Part shown: positions 21,325 through 34,997 of the stretch, piece after piece
How the letters are laid out: every line of letters starts with the position of its first letter
Position numbering within the stretch: position 1 is the stretch's first letter
NCBI GenBank assembly: GCA_947095535.1
Contig: OX352774.1
Coordinates: forward strand, 215,004,965-215,068,964
Length of the DNA stretch: 64,000 nucleotides
Direction of reading: 5' to 3'
DNA from: Poecilobothrus nobilitatus
Taxonomy: Eukaryota > Arthropoda > Insecta > Diptera > Dolichopodidae
Notes under the pieces: generated by a model
Seen by the model: the letters and a program-made list of their open reading frames with translations, nothing else
Databases searched by the model: none
What the model was told of the DNA's origin: nothing
Translations under genes and position numbers: made by a program

Positions 21325-24300
21325 ATTCTCCAATTTACCTTAATTACTTATTCATATTATTTTCAGTTATACGTTAAACTTATTTTGCTATAATTTTTTA
21401 ATTTTGTCAAGTCGAACAATTTAAATTAATTTGACGTTGGCCCAGAAACTTTAGTGAAAAAAAAAATTCATTACTAAGTAAAACTAAATTTAATTAACTA
21501 ACTAAGTATATATAGACCCTTTTAAACAAATAATTGAAACAAATTGAATGATTTTAGCTATAAGAACTTATAGTAAAATAATATAATTTCGGTTATAAAT
21601 GTGAAAAGTTTTAAAGATTTAAGTACTGATATGCTTTTTTTTTTTTGTATCTCACGTTTTATTTGCAAATGAACAACAAAATCTTTATCTTCTTTTCACA
21701 ATAATAATGATAATGATATAAATAATGATTGTGATGATTTAAATGCTGATGATTACAAAAAAAAATAAGAAGAAAAAAAACAAACAATAGATTTCATCCT
21801 TTTAGCCCTCAATTTTTACAATGTACATGAACAATTATATAATGTAAGTAAATTTTAGGGAATAGGTAAAAGAGAATGTTTTTTTTCTGTTTTTTTGTTC
21901 ATCGTATATCAAAATTAATTGTATGGCAACCGTTTTTAATTTTCATCTCTTTATTTTTTTTTTTATTTTTTTCTGTTTTTTTTTTTTTTTTGGATTAAAA
22001 GGAACACACTTTCCGTGAGGTTTCAAATTTCAATAAAAATTTATAAGTAAATCAAAAAAAAAATATATATATATATAATTTAAACTATCCTGAATTTTTT
22101 TTTAAATTTTGTTCATGTAGGTATATATATATCTATACATATTTCTATAATATTTATATACATTTATATATATATATTTGTTTGTGCAAAAAAAAAATAT
22201 ATTGTACCTCCTATACAACATAATATATATGTACAACAAAAATCAACAATTCAAATCCGTTTTTCTAAGGGATCAATAAAATTTACATTATACAACTAAT
22301 ACATAAATAAATTAAACAACCAATAAATATGTAAAAACAAATTTACAAATTAAAAATAATAAAATATTAATTTCTAATTGGAATTTCATATTAAAAATAA
22401 ACTGAAAGAAAAAGAAAATTTGTTTTTAATTTTATGTTCCTTTAAGTAAATAAAAAATAAATTAATACAGCTGCATTTTGACGAGATTTTCTTTTCTTTG
22501 CTAATTTTATTTCTAAATTTCCAAAATAACTTTTTATTTCACTATTGATTATATTTTTAAATTTATTAAAAAATAATTCAGCACCGCAAAAAGATTTCTA
22601 AAATTCTTTAAATATTAATTTTCTTTTATAGAATAAAAATTGAAGATTCCTTAAAAAAAAAAATAACTTTTCTTATTTTTAGAATTAATTTTCCATTACT
22701 GTAACTATTTATATTGTATATCGTACTGAATGTTGTGATTTGATATCCTTATTGATGCAACGGTAAAATTTTACTACAACATTTTTTTAGTAGGTATTTT
22801 CTTTTATGTTTAAAAAAATTTTCCAATATGGCACGATTAATTTTTTTTTAGTTCAACGTTTTCTATTCCATTTTTAACTTAATCCTTTTTAAAAAATTAA
22901 AAAAAATCTTCAGTTTTAATTTTCTTTGCATAAATCTACTTGTAAAAATTTTAATTTCGAAACTAGTACTTAACTTTTTTTTTTTTTGAAAGGTAAAAGA
23001 TTAAAAGGATTAATAGATTAAAGTTATAATAAATAACAAATACCATTTAAATAAGGATGTCAAAGAAAATTCTGTACTCGTTAATGTGTACACAGTAAAT
23101 AAACACATTGAAAACTGTAACAACACATTGAAAATTGTAAATAAAGATGAAAATAACGAATACTGTCAGGTGGCATACAATAAGTTTGGTTGTTAATTAA
23201 AAATATGGCTTAGAGCTCGATTAAATGAAAGTTCATATATGTATCTAAACCTTTTCTTTTTATTTTATCTTAAAGGATAATATATGGATTCAGCCATATA
23301 CTTCTGAATTTCACATAATATGTGATATATTTTGAAGTTGTTTCTTAACTTTTTTAAGGAATTGAAGAGTTTTTCACATATTACATAAAATTGTTTTTAT
23401 ACTAAGAAAGGATTTATTACATTATATAAGGAATTACCCCATTTTGATGGATAATCTTAAGGATAATCATAATGTTATTAAATTTGTTCACTTATTTTTC
23501 TTTGTTGTAAATTCTTCGGCATCACTTGGCCATTTTGGTAATTATCATTGATTTTATTTTTATTATTTTTAAGAATTTTATTTGGCACATACATTTGGTT
23601 ATAATCTAATATAATATTTATATATTAGTTTACAGCTGAGCTGTTTATTTATTAGCTAAGCTAAGCTTATTTACTTTTATACCATTTACATCAATTGAGT
23701 TTCTTCTAATACTTCATTTATAATGCCTTTGAATATAAATTAAATATCATATTAGTATATTTTACAGCTGTATTATATATTTACTTTTTCAAAGATCCAT
23801 ATTCGCTTTTTATCTCCACATAAATGGTATTAATGTTGGATAAATTTTTATCATCTATTCAGGAGCATTTAAATATAGTTTTCTTTTGTTCATGTCAGAT
23901 CTCGTCAAATTCTTTTAAATAATTATTTATCTAAACTTGAAATTAATTTTTTAAGTGTTGTTAACAAAAAATATGCATAAAAAAACTGAAAATTGTTGGA
24001 ATAGCGTTTTAATATTTAAGATTTTAACGAATAGTTCAATCATCATTAAAAAATTTACAAGTTTATATCTAATTTTTATTGTAGTCTAACCTGCATTCTA
24101 GATTCACAACAAAACAAAAAACAATTTCTTTAAATTTCTCAAATGTATTTATATATGATATTTCTCTTACCATTATATAACTTTAGAATTTTAGATATAA
24201 TAATGATCTTTTCATTTACTGTTGCATTACAATAATGCACAAAAAGTCCTTTGCTCCCTTTTTTATTTATTTTTTTCTTTTTTTTTGTTTTTTTTTTTAT

Positions 24301-25200
24301 CTTTTTAAAAATTTAATGACAAAGATAAACATTTGTTACCCAATTTTTATTCTCATATATACCAAAACCTGCTTATATATACTTGTTGTTTCTACAACAA
24401 TTGAAAACTTAACAAAAGATCTTAAGAATAACGCCCACTATTGTATTTTGTACTAAAAATATTTGTATTGTCCTTGCAAACAAAAACAAAAATTGAATAA
24501 TAAGAAAAAATCTTTCTATTGTTATTTTTAAATTCACCATTATCAGAAGACACTATTTAGAAATTACCTTCAGTTTGTGTCTATATGAAGATGAATATTT
24601 TTTTATATTATGCTGGTTTTTAATATATTTTCCGCTATTAAATGAACGAAAAATTTTGTTGTCTTCAGCCTTCTTTTATTTAAAGAATGTGTTATTAAAA
24701 CGAATTTGCTGCAAAAAATATTTTAAAACTGATCATTAATTAATTATAAACTTTATTCTCTATTGGGTTTATTATTCATATTAATATCCTCTAATTTTAT
24801 CTTATATACGTATTTAAAAGTAGTTATCTGTAATTATCTATAGAACTGAATTAACAGTAAAAATCGACATCCATCACCTATTTAAAACTCTTAGCTATGA
24901 GTTAGAATTAAAGGACAAGTCAGTATTTTTAATTTATGTCCACTGAATTTTTCAACATTTAGATTTGAAAAATTTTCTCAAATTAAGGTTAGTTTTTCAG
25001 AACAAAAAACAAAAACAGTTTTCCTTTAGGAATAAAAACTTAATTATGAACTTAGTGTGATTTTCTTAATTAAAATTTTATGGACAACCGGCAAATTTAA
25101 CCTTTTTCTAAAAAAAATATTTTTATTAATGCAATCTTGAAAAAACACTCCTCAACTTCTTAATTTAATAACCGTAATAACTGAACAGTGCTAATAATCT
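21325..25200. other. AT-rich non-coding stretch, no gene seen
   Basis: Contains imperfect AAT/GAT triplet repeats at about 21705-21750, AT tracts near 22065 and 22160, and a run of nested GCTAAGCT/CAGCTGAGCTG palindromes at about 23635-23670. No protein-like or RNA-gene-like segments were recognised. Confidence 0.55.
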
Positions 25201-25237
25201 TAATAATCGTCATGAGTTTACACTGTATATTAAAAAT

Positions 25238-25260
25238 ATACATATATATATATATATATT
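25238..25260. repeat. (AT)n microsatellite
   Basis: An uninterrupted AT dinucleotide run of about 20 bases. Confidence 0.9.
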
Positions 25261-25574
25261 TATAATTCTATATTACATGTATTTTTCTGATTCAATTTTT
25301 AGAAATCTATTGACTTCCTATAGTATACTCTACACTTTATCATCATGAATATCAACAAAATCATCGCTATTATATTGTTGTCATAGCATAAAAGAGGTAC
25401 TCATTCATAGGTACTCTTAAAGGTAGTCCAGATTATATCAGATTAAATAATACTTATATATTATGTTTTGTAGAAAATATAAATGAATGACGCATATGAA
25501 TATAAATATATGTTATATATATATATACCCCTGAATATAATCTATAGTCATATGTTGTTAAAAATAAAAACAAA

Positions 25575-25625
25575 AATAACAACAACAACAATACTAACAC
25601 CAACAACAACAAAAACAACAATACA
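25575..25625. repeat. (AAC)n microsatellite
   Basis: An imperfect AAC trinucleotide repeat of about 50 bases with AAT, ACC and AAA variants. It generates the Thr-rich open frame at 25483-25686, which is not a gene. Confidence 0.9.
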
Positions 25626-26472
25626 ATCAATTGAAATGAACAAGCAACTTTACAACCACTTAAAAGGTGAGATGTTGAACATGTAATTTATTCTGTTGAA
25701 AAGAAAAAAAAAAAAAATTAAATTGGTTAGAAGTATGTACTTATGAGTAATAACAAATATTACCTTATTTTATTTTAAGAGGATTTTTATAAAAGATATT
25801 TGTAGAAAGATATACTAGATAATAGAATATAAAAACGTATATACCATCTACACATTAAAAGTAAATGTTTAAAAGTTAAGTTTATAGAAGTTTAAAGTAT
25901 AAAAACTTATTAGAGCGTTTAAAATTTTTTATTATATTATCCTTGAAAATTATTTTTATTAAACTATTAGTTTTTTTTTTTTTTAAAAAACAAAAAAGCA
26001 AATGATTTCCTTTCAATATAATAATGTATGTTCACAAAATCTACTTCAGTTTGTCTATACTCTAAACTACGAAGTTCCAAAGGACAATAGGAAAAAATAC
26101 AACAGTTCTTCTGTAGTTTTTCTATTTAGTTCGAGTTCTTGACTAGACTAATCATGATTTTCTTTAGTTTTAAGACCTTTAATACCATGATCACACTACG
26201 CAAAAAAACTGTTAGATTAAATATCGGTTATATTAATGATGGGCTTGTTTCTTTTTAAATTTGATGTTGATGTTCCACTAATTCAAATTTAAAAGTTTTC
26301 TGACTATATAAGTTGTTGAAATTGACTTCTACCTTATTTTTAAAACTGTTAGCATACTTTATCCTTCGTAGTAAATGAACTGAATTTTATTAATTGAATA
26401 ATAAAAACCTCAGGAAATTATGACTAAAATGTAACAAAGTTTAGAAGAAGTGTTAAGTTATGGTGGTTTTAA

Positions 26473-26604
26473 ATTTTATTTTTTACAATTAATTATATAA
26501 TTTTTTTTTTTTAATTTACAATTTTTAACAAAGATAAAATCCTGATTTTCTTTCCTTTTCTCTGTTTTGAAACCCTTCGGATCAAAGACTGTCTCTTCTA
26601 GAGG
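26473..26604 (-). pseudogene. Exon-like frame, unidentified
   Basis: On the minus strand an acceptor-like CCCTCTTCCAG (up to 26605) is followed by an open frame reading PLEETVFDPKGFKTEKRK then ENQDFIFVKNCK before low-complexity lysines and a stop. The first 60 bases are distinctly less AT-rich than the flanks. No donor site of good quality follows and no family is recognised. It may be a diverged exon, a repeat fragment or chance. Confidence 0.12.
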
Positions 26605-27774
26605 CTGGAAGAGGGTTAATTTAAAACCATTATGTACTAAAACAACCGAAATAATAAAAGTTCTAAAATAAAAAATAATAAAACTAAAAAGTTCTCAATA
26701 GGAGACAGCTACATATGTATGAATTCGGTGACATATAGTCTAGCAGATTTGTAAAATTTTCGGGAACCTATAGCTAATATTCACAAAAAAAAAAAATCTA
26801 TTTTCAAATATTTAAAACGCAGCAATATCACTATTTCTTAATTTTAATGAATAGTAATTGTACAGTAGATGATAGAATAAAGAAAACTTACATCATTTTC
26901 ATTTTATACTATTTAATACACATAAATTATATATGTATGTACAAATAAATTTTTCTCTAGAAATGTCATCTTACTTATTTAATTTTATTTTTATTTTTTG
27001 CCATTTCATTTTACTTAAATGACAATTCAATAAAAAAATGACATGTTTTCTTTTCGAAATTTTTCTTTTATGATAATTTTTCAGAATTTCTATACATACA
27101 GAAAAAAAAAATGGCGTTCAATTGAAAATTATTCCTATTTTTTTTTTTAATGGAAAAATATACTCACTTTTCTTTTGGTATAAATTTAATATGACATCAA
27201 AGAGATGAAATAAATTACGTACACTTTTTTAATATATCTTTCTCTTTCGTTTTGAAAACATCAATCATTTTTTCATTCGGAATAAAAAGAAACGGTTATT
27301 ATACAGAAACCATTTAAACAAAAAACTTCAATTCCTGCTGAGGTTGTTGACAGTTAACTTGACAGGTGTGATGAAATATTTGTTTGTTTATTGGGCTGTT
27401 TTTTTTTTTCGTTTGTTTTTATATTTGTTTTTTAGTTATTTTAAAGGTAGACAAAATATTGACAAACTTCATAAATCATATTATATTGAAATATAATTGA
27501 ATATTTAAAAAAAGATAATAATAATAATAACTAATAGCTATAAATTAATGATATTTAATATATTATTTTATAAATCAAAATGGATGTTTGTTTTGGCAAT
27601 ACATATTTTATTTTTAGCTCACAAACTTATACATGTAGATATTATAAAGTGGTACTGTTAGAAAACAAAAAACTTGTTCTGTATCTTCAAATACAATTCG
27701 ACGCATCCAATTTCCAACGCATCCGACGCATTCTAGAATAACGCCTTTAAACCTTCTATTAAGATTTTGTATAG

Positions 27775-27966
27775 TTAGTTTATTTTGACTTTGCTATTGT
27801 GATTGACTTCATCAAATATAGCATCTCAATTAATGTTAAACAGCATAAGTGATAGAATACATCCCTGCCACACTTCCGCGCAAATTTCGTTACACTTTTT
27901 AATATAAGTACTCTTGCATACATTATACAAATTTTCAAAAGTCCGAAATTTTAAATTGGAATCTTA
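27775..27966 (-). pseudogene. Decayed LINE reverse transcriptase fragment
   Basis: Reading down from 27963 the frame gives NLKFRTFENLYNVCKSTYI, then KKCNEICAEVWQGCILSL, then MLFNIN, a stop at 27826-27828, and in the same frame DAIFDEVNHNSK before a stop at 27775. This follows the well-known LINE reverse transcriptase block in which an IxNLY helix and a GNE strand precede RGVRQGCxLSPLLFNxYIxD. Here the RQGC block has become VWQGC and P of LSPLLFN is lost. The YADD active-site block is not visible downstream. The element is dead: stops, no flanking domains. The clade cannot be set from so short a piece. Confidence 0.7.
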
Positions 27967-28049
27967 AATAGAAGTATCTCCAATCAAATATTGAAGTTTT
28001 AGTTTCTCTAACATTTGAAGGTGCACTGTATAGATCTAGTGTCTACTGA

Positions 28050-28267
28050 TTATTGATCTCTTTTTTTTGAATGCATTTCTTTGCCACATAAATGTGGACA
28101 GGAAATTACACAGCCTTTCCTGTTCAGGCGTGGCTATAAATTTCGTAAAGGGGAATAACTCTTACGACTTGTGTGGGATTCGAACCCACACTACCTCGGT
28201 GTTTACAGCGTTTTATTTATACGCTCTTACCCACTAGGCCGCACCCAGGCCCCCTTATTGATCTCTT
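28050..28267 (-). mobile_element. SINE1 copy, minus strand, with 11-13 bp TSD
   Basis: On the minus strand the head begins at about 28254 and contains GCGGCCTAGTGGGTAAGAGC and the perfect B box GGTTCGAATCC. The SINE1 body (GCCACGCCTGAACAGG, TGTGTAATTTCCTG, CACATTTATGTGGC, GAAATGCATT) follows, with an A tail ending near 28061. TTATTGATCTC, extendable to 13 bp with TT, is present at 28050-28060 and 28255-28265 as the target duplication. One base of the head's CCTCGGTG stem has changed to CCTGGGTG, breaking a pair. The open frame beginning at 28173 (MGFEPTLPRC) is the reverse reading of the B-box region running into flanking DNA, not a gene. Confidence 0.9.
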
Positions 28268-29644
28268 AAGTCTTTTAATAAAACAAATTGTTAGTTTTTA
28301 TTTTATTCTTGTTTTCTTTCTTATTTCATTATTTCATTCTGGTTGCTTAGTCATAAAATATCGTTTTATCAAATTCCAATATATTTTTTTTATATTTTCT
28401 TTTAAATTAATAATGGAAAAGTATTTAAAAATTTTAATTGCAACCCAATTTACAAAATTTCCAATTATTGTTTATTCCTAAAACTTTTCCCTCACAATTC
28501 CTGCAAATTAGTATCTACATTTAAATTTCGTCATTATTTAGTGGAAACTTTTAAAATTAATGTGATATTTAGTTTGACGTCTTAAATAGTTAATTGTCTG
28601 TTTATACAAACATAAATAAATGCTTTATACGTTTTTTAAGTTTCTATTTTTTTCTAAACTAAAGCGAAACTCTAACTCTCAAGTCTTCACATTAAAAGGG
28701 GGTTTAAAAATTAATTATTTAAGTATTTAAGATAAATTTATACTTATGATATCTTATTATAGAAATAGTTATTTAACAAATAAAAAAAAGAACATAAAGA
28801 TCGTTTAGAAAATCTTTTTAAAATTTATGAAAATCCAAAAACCATCATGGGATTCATTTCAAAAATCGTATTCGTTTTATCAAAAATACGTATATAAAAT
28901 TATAACTTTGATTTTTAATTAAAGTTTTTTGTTCAGTTTATTTTAGGTTTCTCAATATAACATTAACTTTTCATTATGTTTTATTTCAAATTATCTAAAA
29001 ATTATCCAAAATAATAATTTATTTTTACATTTTAGCAACTGTTTATCCCTCTTCTAGTAAACAAAGAAAATTATTCAATTAAAAAAATTTAAAAGATAAA
29101 TAACCCTAAAACCATAGAAAGACTATTATAAATTTAAAAAAAAAACGCCCAAAACAAAATATGAATAATTAATTTAAAAAAAAAAAGAAAAGTTATTGTA
29201 GGTTGTTAAAATTTTATTTTTTTTTAATGAAAAATAAAAATTAAGCATTAAAATTAATTATTATTTCTTTTTACCAATTTAAGATTTTTCAACACCAAAT
29301 AAAACATTTTTTTCATTTTTTTTTTATTATTTAATCAAATTTATTAATTGATTTTTGAATATTAAATATTAAAAAACATAATATTGTTTGGAAATTAAGA
29401 AGCTAAAAGGTAGATTTATTGTTAGTAGTTGAAAATTTTTTAAATTAATAATTCATGAAAATAAATTCAAAATTTTTATAAGTAATTTGATATATGAAAA
29501 TTTTGCCAATTAGCCCACTTAGAAAAGTTTAAAATGTATAAGAAATTTATTTTTTGAAAAAATAAATATGAATTTAGGTGAATGACCAAATCTAACAATT
29601 AAATTTATTTCTAAAACAGAATAGAGAAGAAAATAATCATTAAA

Positions 29645-30085
29645 GGCCGAGCTCCACTAGTCTTTTTTAAAAGTGCTAATGACTTTTTTCTCACCAAAAT
29701 GAAAAGAGACAACATGAAAAATATATACAGTTCAAAAAGAGCTAGCATTTTCCATTTTCGGAATATATTTGACATTTCGAATTTTTAATTGCACTAGTAA
29801 ACATTTATTTTGATTTTTGCTTATTTCTTTACAAGAAAAAGTGAGTGTGAACTAAATTATTAATAAAATAAAAAGATAAACAAAAAAAGAAATGTCAAAA
29901 AGAGAAACGTCAACTTTCACTAAAAAAAATTGTCGTAGATCAATTTTTTTTCGGACACAACCACTTTTTTTCGGATAAAAGTCGTTTTTCCGTTTTTGTC
30001 ACTCGCATTGGGTTTTTGTATCTTTCATTACTTCTTCTAGAAAAAACTCATTAACACTTTTAAAAAAGACTAGTGGAGCACGGTC
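29645..30085. mobile_element. 441-bp TIR element with TTAAA duplications (MITE)
   Basis: The ends are inverted repeats of about 47 bp with roughly five mismatches: the left begins GGCCGAGCTCCACTAGTC and the right, read inward, GACCGTGCTCCACTAGTC; both continue with a T run, AAAAGTG, TAATGA and TTTTTTCT. TTAAA sits directly outside both ends (29640-29644 and 30086-30090), so the duplication is TTAA or TTAAA. The interior has no open frame of note, so this is a non-autonomous element. TTAA targeting is characteristic of piggyBac-type transposases, but some other superfamilies also leave TTAA or 5-bp duplications. The termini do not start with the CCC typical of piggyBac, so the superfamily is unresolved. 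Confidence 0.85.
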
Positions 30086-30090
30086 TTAAA

Positions 30091-33000
30091 CAAATTTTTT
30101 GGAACTTAACATTTATTTTTTACAATTTTTAATTCAGTGAGTTTTCAAAATGATATATAGGATTTAGAAAATTTATTTTAAACAAAAACTTTAAAATATG
30201 TTTTATACTAACACTAAAATAACGCTATACAACTTCTAACACAAGTTACAGACTTTTAAAACATGACTGAATTATGTATGACTTTTATTGCAATACTTTG
30301 AGAATGACTCATATATGTATATAGTTTTGAAAATGATATAGGATTGCCAGATTAACTTAGGTAATTCAATTCAATTAAAATCAAATCATTTATTCAATAC
30401 AAATATTACATTTACAAATTAATAATTCTGTTCGTTTGTATGTTTTGTTGCAATTTTTATAGTGATTAGATTCAATAAAATCTTGACAACTGTAATATAG
30501 AATATACAAATGTGACTTTAATAATAACTAAATCAAAATAATATTAAATCAAAAATATTTTATTTGAAGATATAATAAGAAAAATCTTACAGATATTTTT
30601 AATTTGATTAATCTAACCTAACCTTATATAGATTCAACTTAATATAAATTTAATCAATACTAACTTATTATTTAATTTAACATTTCAGCAAAAAAAATTA
30701 CAAGATTAATTATGATAAATGTTTAAGTTTCTATTTGGGTAATTATGTAATCGATTTACTTTCAAGAATATGACATTTAGTTCAATAATTTTGAAGCTTC
30801 TGAAATTATTCTCTTACCTAAATTACCAAATTAATTACAAAAACTGAAGAATAATTAATGGTGATTATAGGAAGGAATACAACTTTTAATAAATGTTTTA
30901 AATCTTATTATAAACATAATTTTTATAATATATCTGTTTTGAGTAAGTTTTGTATATTTGCCATTTTTTTATAGATTACGTAATTGTGAAATAATTGTGA
31001 AATTTATTGAAGACCCAAACCTCAGCGATTTTGACTTTTGTAGATTACACTTTACTACTGTACATTTTTTTTAAATTCGTGACTAAAATTTTGAAAAAAC
31101 TACACGAGTATTTATTAAAAATTCAAAAAACTCTGTGATTCTAAATAAAGAGATGAATAGAAACAGAAATTTTTTCCAAAATCCGGATTACCCTATAAAA
31201 TTTAATATCTCATCCAATAGAAAAACTAAGATTTATTTTGCTAACGTCATTCATAACGGAGAGCACGAGAATAGTTTTTAAATAAAATTAAAGTAGTTTT
31301 TTTTTTTATATTTTAAATTATATAAAATTATACTTTTTAAACTATAGTAAAAAGAATTACATAATATATTATATAGAATAATGTATACATAATCATTTTC
31401 TTAATTGAAAATTTTTATTAATGCAACTTCATTAAATTTTTCACAATAATCAAGACATCAATATCAAGTCAAATACGTATACCCTTAACAATATATTTAC
31501 ATATGTATCTCTTAAATATGATCTTCTCACGATTTTGTCAATAAAAAATTCAATAAAGATGTATCATATCTGAGAATGCATATTATAACATTCATCCTTA
31601 ATCAAAACTATAGAGAGATTCAAAACTATCAATACTAAAGCCATCTTTCTATTACATAATCACTTCATCTGATTTTTTTCTTTTATCCTATCACATACAT
31701 CTTTAATCTGATTATCATTTGAATTGATGCTCCAAGCACCATCAAATAGAATATACATATACATATATTAATAAAATTTAAATATTTACTTTGATTTACC
31801 GTAGTTTAGAGATTTTTGTCACTATTGTCAAACTATTGTGTCATAATTTTTTTTATTTTTAATAAAAAAAAAAGAAAAACCCCAGTACATTGGAACTTAA
31901 CTAATGGTTGGAGAAAAACAAAAATAAAGGAAAAAATTTTCAGAAAATCGTGCTAAAACCAATTAGCATTAACAACACCTAAAATATTAGATGGAACCCT
32001 TTTTTTTTTTATTTACTTTATTAACTTGCATGAATAAAAACAAAATTGATCAAAATGCATTAATAGAGTGATATGAGATGCTCTGATCAAAAGATTGAAC
32101 TCGTGATGGCACATTACAACATATCTTGTAACATTAAATTTACATTCCTTCTGGATGTCATCCCAGTTATATTTTGTTTTTTTTTTTGTTTACTTTTCTT
32201 AAGATTTAGAGACCACACATTATACAATGTTAGAATGAATGAACGCTTATAAGTTTATATTCAGATTTTTTGTGTTTTTATCGTTTGAGATTTAATATTG
32301 CATTTTGGTTGGTTGATTATTTTGTTATTTGATAGGTTTGTATGGGTTATCGATTATAATGCATAAACGTGGGTTTTGTTTTGTTTTGTTTTTTTTTTTT
32401 TGTTGTCAAAATCATTTATTAAATTTATTAGAAATGAAATTTTGTTTTTGTGTTTTTTTTTTTTGAAGATTCATTCTATTCATTCCCTTTTCTTGTAATT
32501 ATACTCAAATTTCACAAATTAAGTTTAACAAGTTAAATTTAAGTTATATAAGTTTTTTTTTAATATTAAGCAATAACTCTTAATTTAATTTAAATTTTAG
32601 AACTAATGTATATTAAAGATTGTGATATTAATTATTAAAATTATTTAATTAATGATGAAAAAGATAAAAAATCTTAAATTTTCAAATTAACCTCGAATCT
32701 AAATTTCATCCAATTCTCCAAGTCTTTCTATTATATTGATTGCAACAAATATCTGGAAAAGTTTTTCTTTTAAATGTAAATCGCTTAAATGTAAATATAT
32801 ATATAAATAATTTTTTATCAACTTTATGAGGCGCATGATTTGGTTTTTAAAGTAGATCTAATATTTTTTAATTAGAATAAACTTAAAATATTTATTTATT
32901 CTTTAAATTTAAAATTTAAATTAAACCTCTGATTTGCAAAGCTTTATTTTAAAGTTTTGTTTAGTGGTAACAGCGATTTTTTGCTGCTGTTTCCTTTTGC

Positions 33001-33350
33001 TCCTTTTTAAAATCCTTATCTTACTTGAGATGTTTTTCTTGTGTATCATTGCTTTTTAAAAGAATTGTGCCCTTTAGTTTTATTTTCTCCATTTCACCAT
33101 AATATCCAATCTTTGTTAAGGATTTGTTTTTAAAATTGTGTTTTAGTTTTAAGATAGGCTCTAATATATCATCAGTATAGGAAAAATTTATCTAAATTGA
33201 AGTAATACTTTTTCGTAAGTAGGAGTGAATGTTCGGAACCATAATACGTATATTATAACAAAATTTTAACGTTTATATTTTTGCGAACCCACATTTGATT
33301 ATAATATACTACAATTTTCAAAATACATTTTATTGCTACACTTTCTTTAA
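30091..33350. other. AT-rich non-coding stretch, no gene seen
   Basis: Ordinary AT-rich DNA with several T runs (31280, 32390, 32455). No repeat-family phrase or exon-like segment was recognised. Confidence 0.55.
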
Positions 33351-33690
33351 CCTTTCAACTATCCCTTAATATTCTATTTTCGTCTCGTTTTTCCTCTCTC
33401 ATTTAATTAAACGTAAATTGGTGAAGAAATTCGTTTCTATACCGTGTTTAGTTAGCGTGAAAAAAAAAAACAATATTTTTAGTTTTTATTTTACATCACT
33501 CTTAACATAAAATCGTTATTAATTGAAGCCGAAATGATGACGTACAGATCTTCACTATTCAGTCTAAGATTTTAATAATTAGTTAAACATTTTTATATGT
33601 ATTGGATTATGAGACTTAAAAACAACTTTTATAAATCAGATTTTAGCCAGAACTGTCGTATATAAATACTATTCTAAATAAAACGCGAAT
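33351..33690 (+). repeat. Diverged direct duplication, copy 1
   Basis: Starting at CCTTTCAACTATCCCTTAAT, about 290 bases match 35839-36130 with scattered substitutions (for instance CGTCTCG against CATCTAG, ACGTACAG against ACATACAG). A further TTCTAAATAAAA match follows after a roughly 30-base indel (33673 against 36133). It is AT-rich with no coding sense. It is either two copies of an uncharacterised interspersed repeat or an old segmental duplication; the edges carry no recognisable termini. Confidence 0.85.
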
Positions 33691-34305
33691 TAATAGCTAT
33701 ATTAGCAAATTTAGCTAGTGGTCTAGTTTTTTCTTTAAACCTTCGATATGCAGAAAAGGCATTTTCGTTATTTTAAAAACATTTAATTTTAGACCGATTT
33801 TAAAGTAAAATTTAGAGTGAAAACTCTTATCAAATTTTTGACAAAAATGTTGAAAACCTTTAAATTATATAAATTTTAATCTTTTTAGTTCAATTACCTT
33901 TATTTTTATTTTAATAGCAAAGTGACAAAGTCAAGTCGAAAACAAAAACAAACAAATATAAGACCTACAATTTTCTAAATCAATTCTTTAATTAAAAAAA
34001 AATTCTTTTGGAATAAATAAAATTTGCTTATTCTTAAACAATAACATATCAATATGAATTTGAAAAATAGTCAAAGAGAAAGAAAGAAAAAAATTTAGAA
34101 AAAGCAAACAGGAAATCGCACTAACAAAAACCAAAAGGTGAACAAAATATACTTTTGTTAGGCTTCCTCTTATTTCTTTTTCCGTTTTAGAATTCTGAAA
34201 AAAAAAACAAACAAACAAATTTACCTTTATACAATCTAGAATTATTTTTTTTTCATTAATTCTTGTTTATATCCAGCTGTAAGTTTATTGCACTTTATAT
34301 TTATA

Positions 34306-34325
34306 TAAGGGCAAGTTTGCCCTTA
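34306..34325. repeat. Perfect 20-bp palindrome
   Basis: TAAGGGCAAGTTTGCCCTTA has two 9-base arms around a 2-base centre. It is G+C-rich for this window, so less likely to be trivial. It could be a dimeric protein-binding site or a chance hairpin. Confidence 0.6.
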
Positions 34326-34997
34326 GAATTGATAATGAATATATAAATGAATATGTATAATGCATCTGTAGATATCCATATGCATAAATGTCAATATTAT
34401 TATAATTCATTATTTTGTTGTCAGAAACCTTAAAAAAAATGTTTTTAACAAGAATTTACCTTGGCGTTCCAATACTTACATAATCGTCTAAATAAAATAA
34501 ATTGCAAAAAGATTATAATTTTACATTGAAATAACAAGCAAAAGTAAAGGTATCTATTTATCTATTATAGTTTAAAAATATTGCTATTATTAAAAAACAA
34601 AAAAGATTTATAAAAAAAAAATAGAATTTATGTAAAGAATGTACGTGTGTAGTGTATATATAGATGCATATATTATAGGATTTGTTTAATTCAAATTATT
34701 CTGGACTAACGTATTATTTAAAGTCAAATTTAACTCATCTCTTATCATTATAATGAGTATGGAACTTAGATGTTTAACGTAAGTCCCATATACTTTTTAG
34801 TATACTTACTAACTTTTTAAAGATTTTTAATTTTATTTTTAATTTATTTTTCAAAATTATTTTATTTTTTTTATAAATAACATTAACATTTTCTATAAAA
34901 AGTCCAATATTAACTTGTTCTACAAAAAATTCATTAATGGCTAAATTATCTCAGAAAGAATAAGAAAAAAACAAAAAGTTGCATTATTCTGAACAGA

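Noticed and set aside
26002..26142. 46-codon ATG frame with a balanced middle (YTLNYEVPKDNRKKY)
   Set aside because: A frame of this length is expected many times by chance in six frames over 64 kb, and no supporting splice or repeat signal was seen.
28173..28481. Plus-strand frame of 102 codons starting MGFEPTLPRC
   Set aside because: The first 27 codons are a reversed SINE1 head and the rest is Phe/Ile/Leu-rich flanking DNA.
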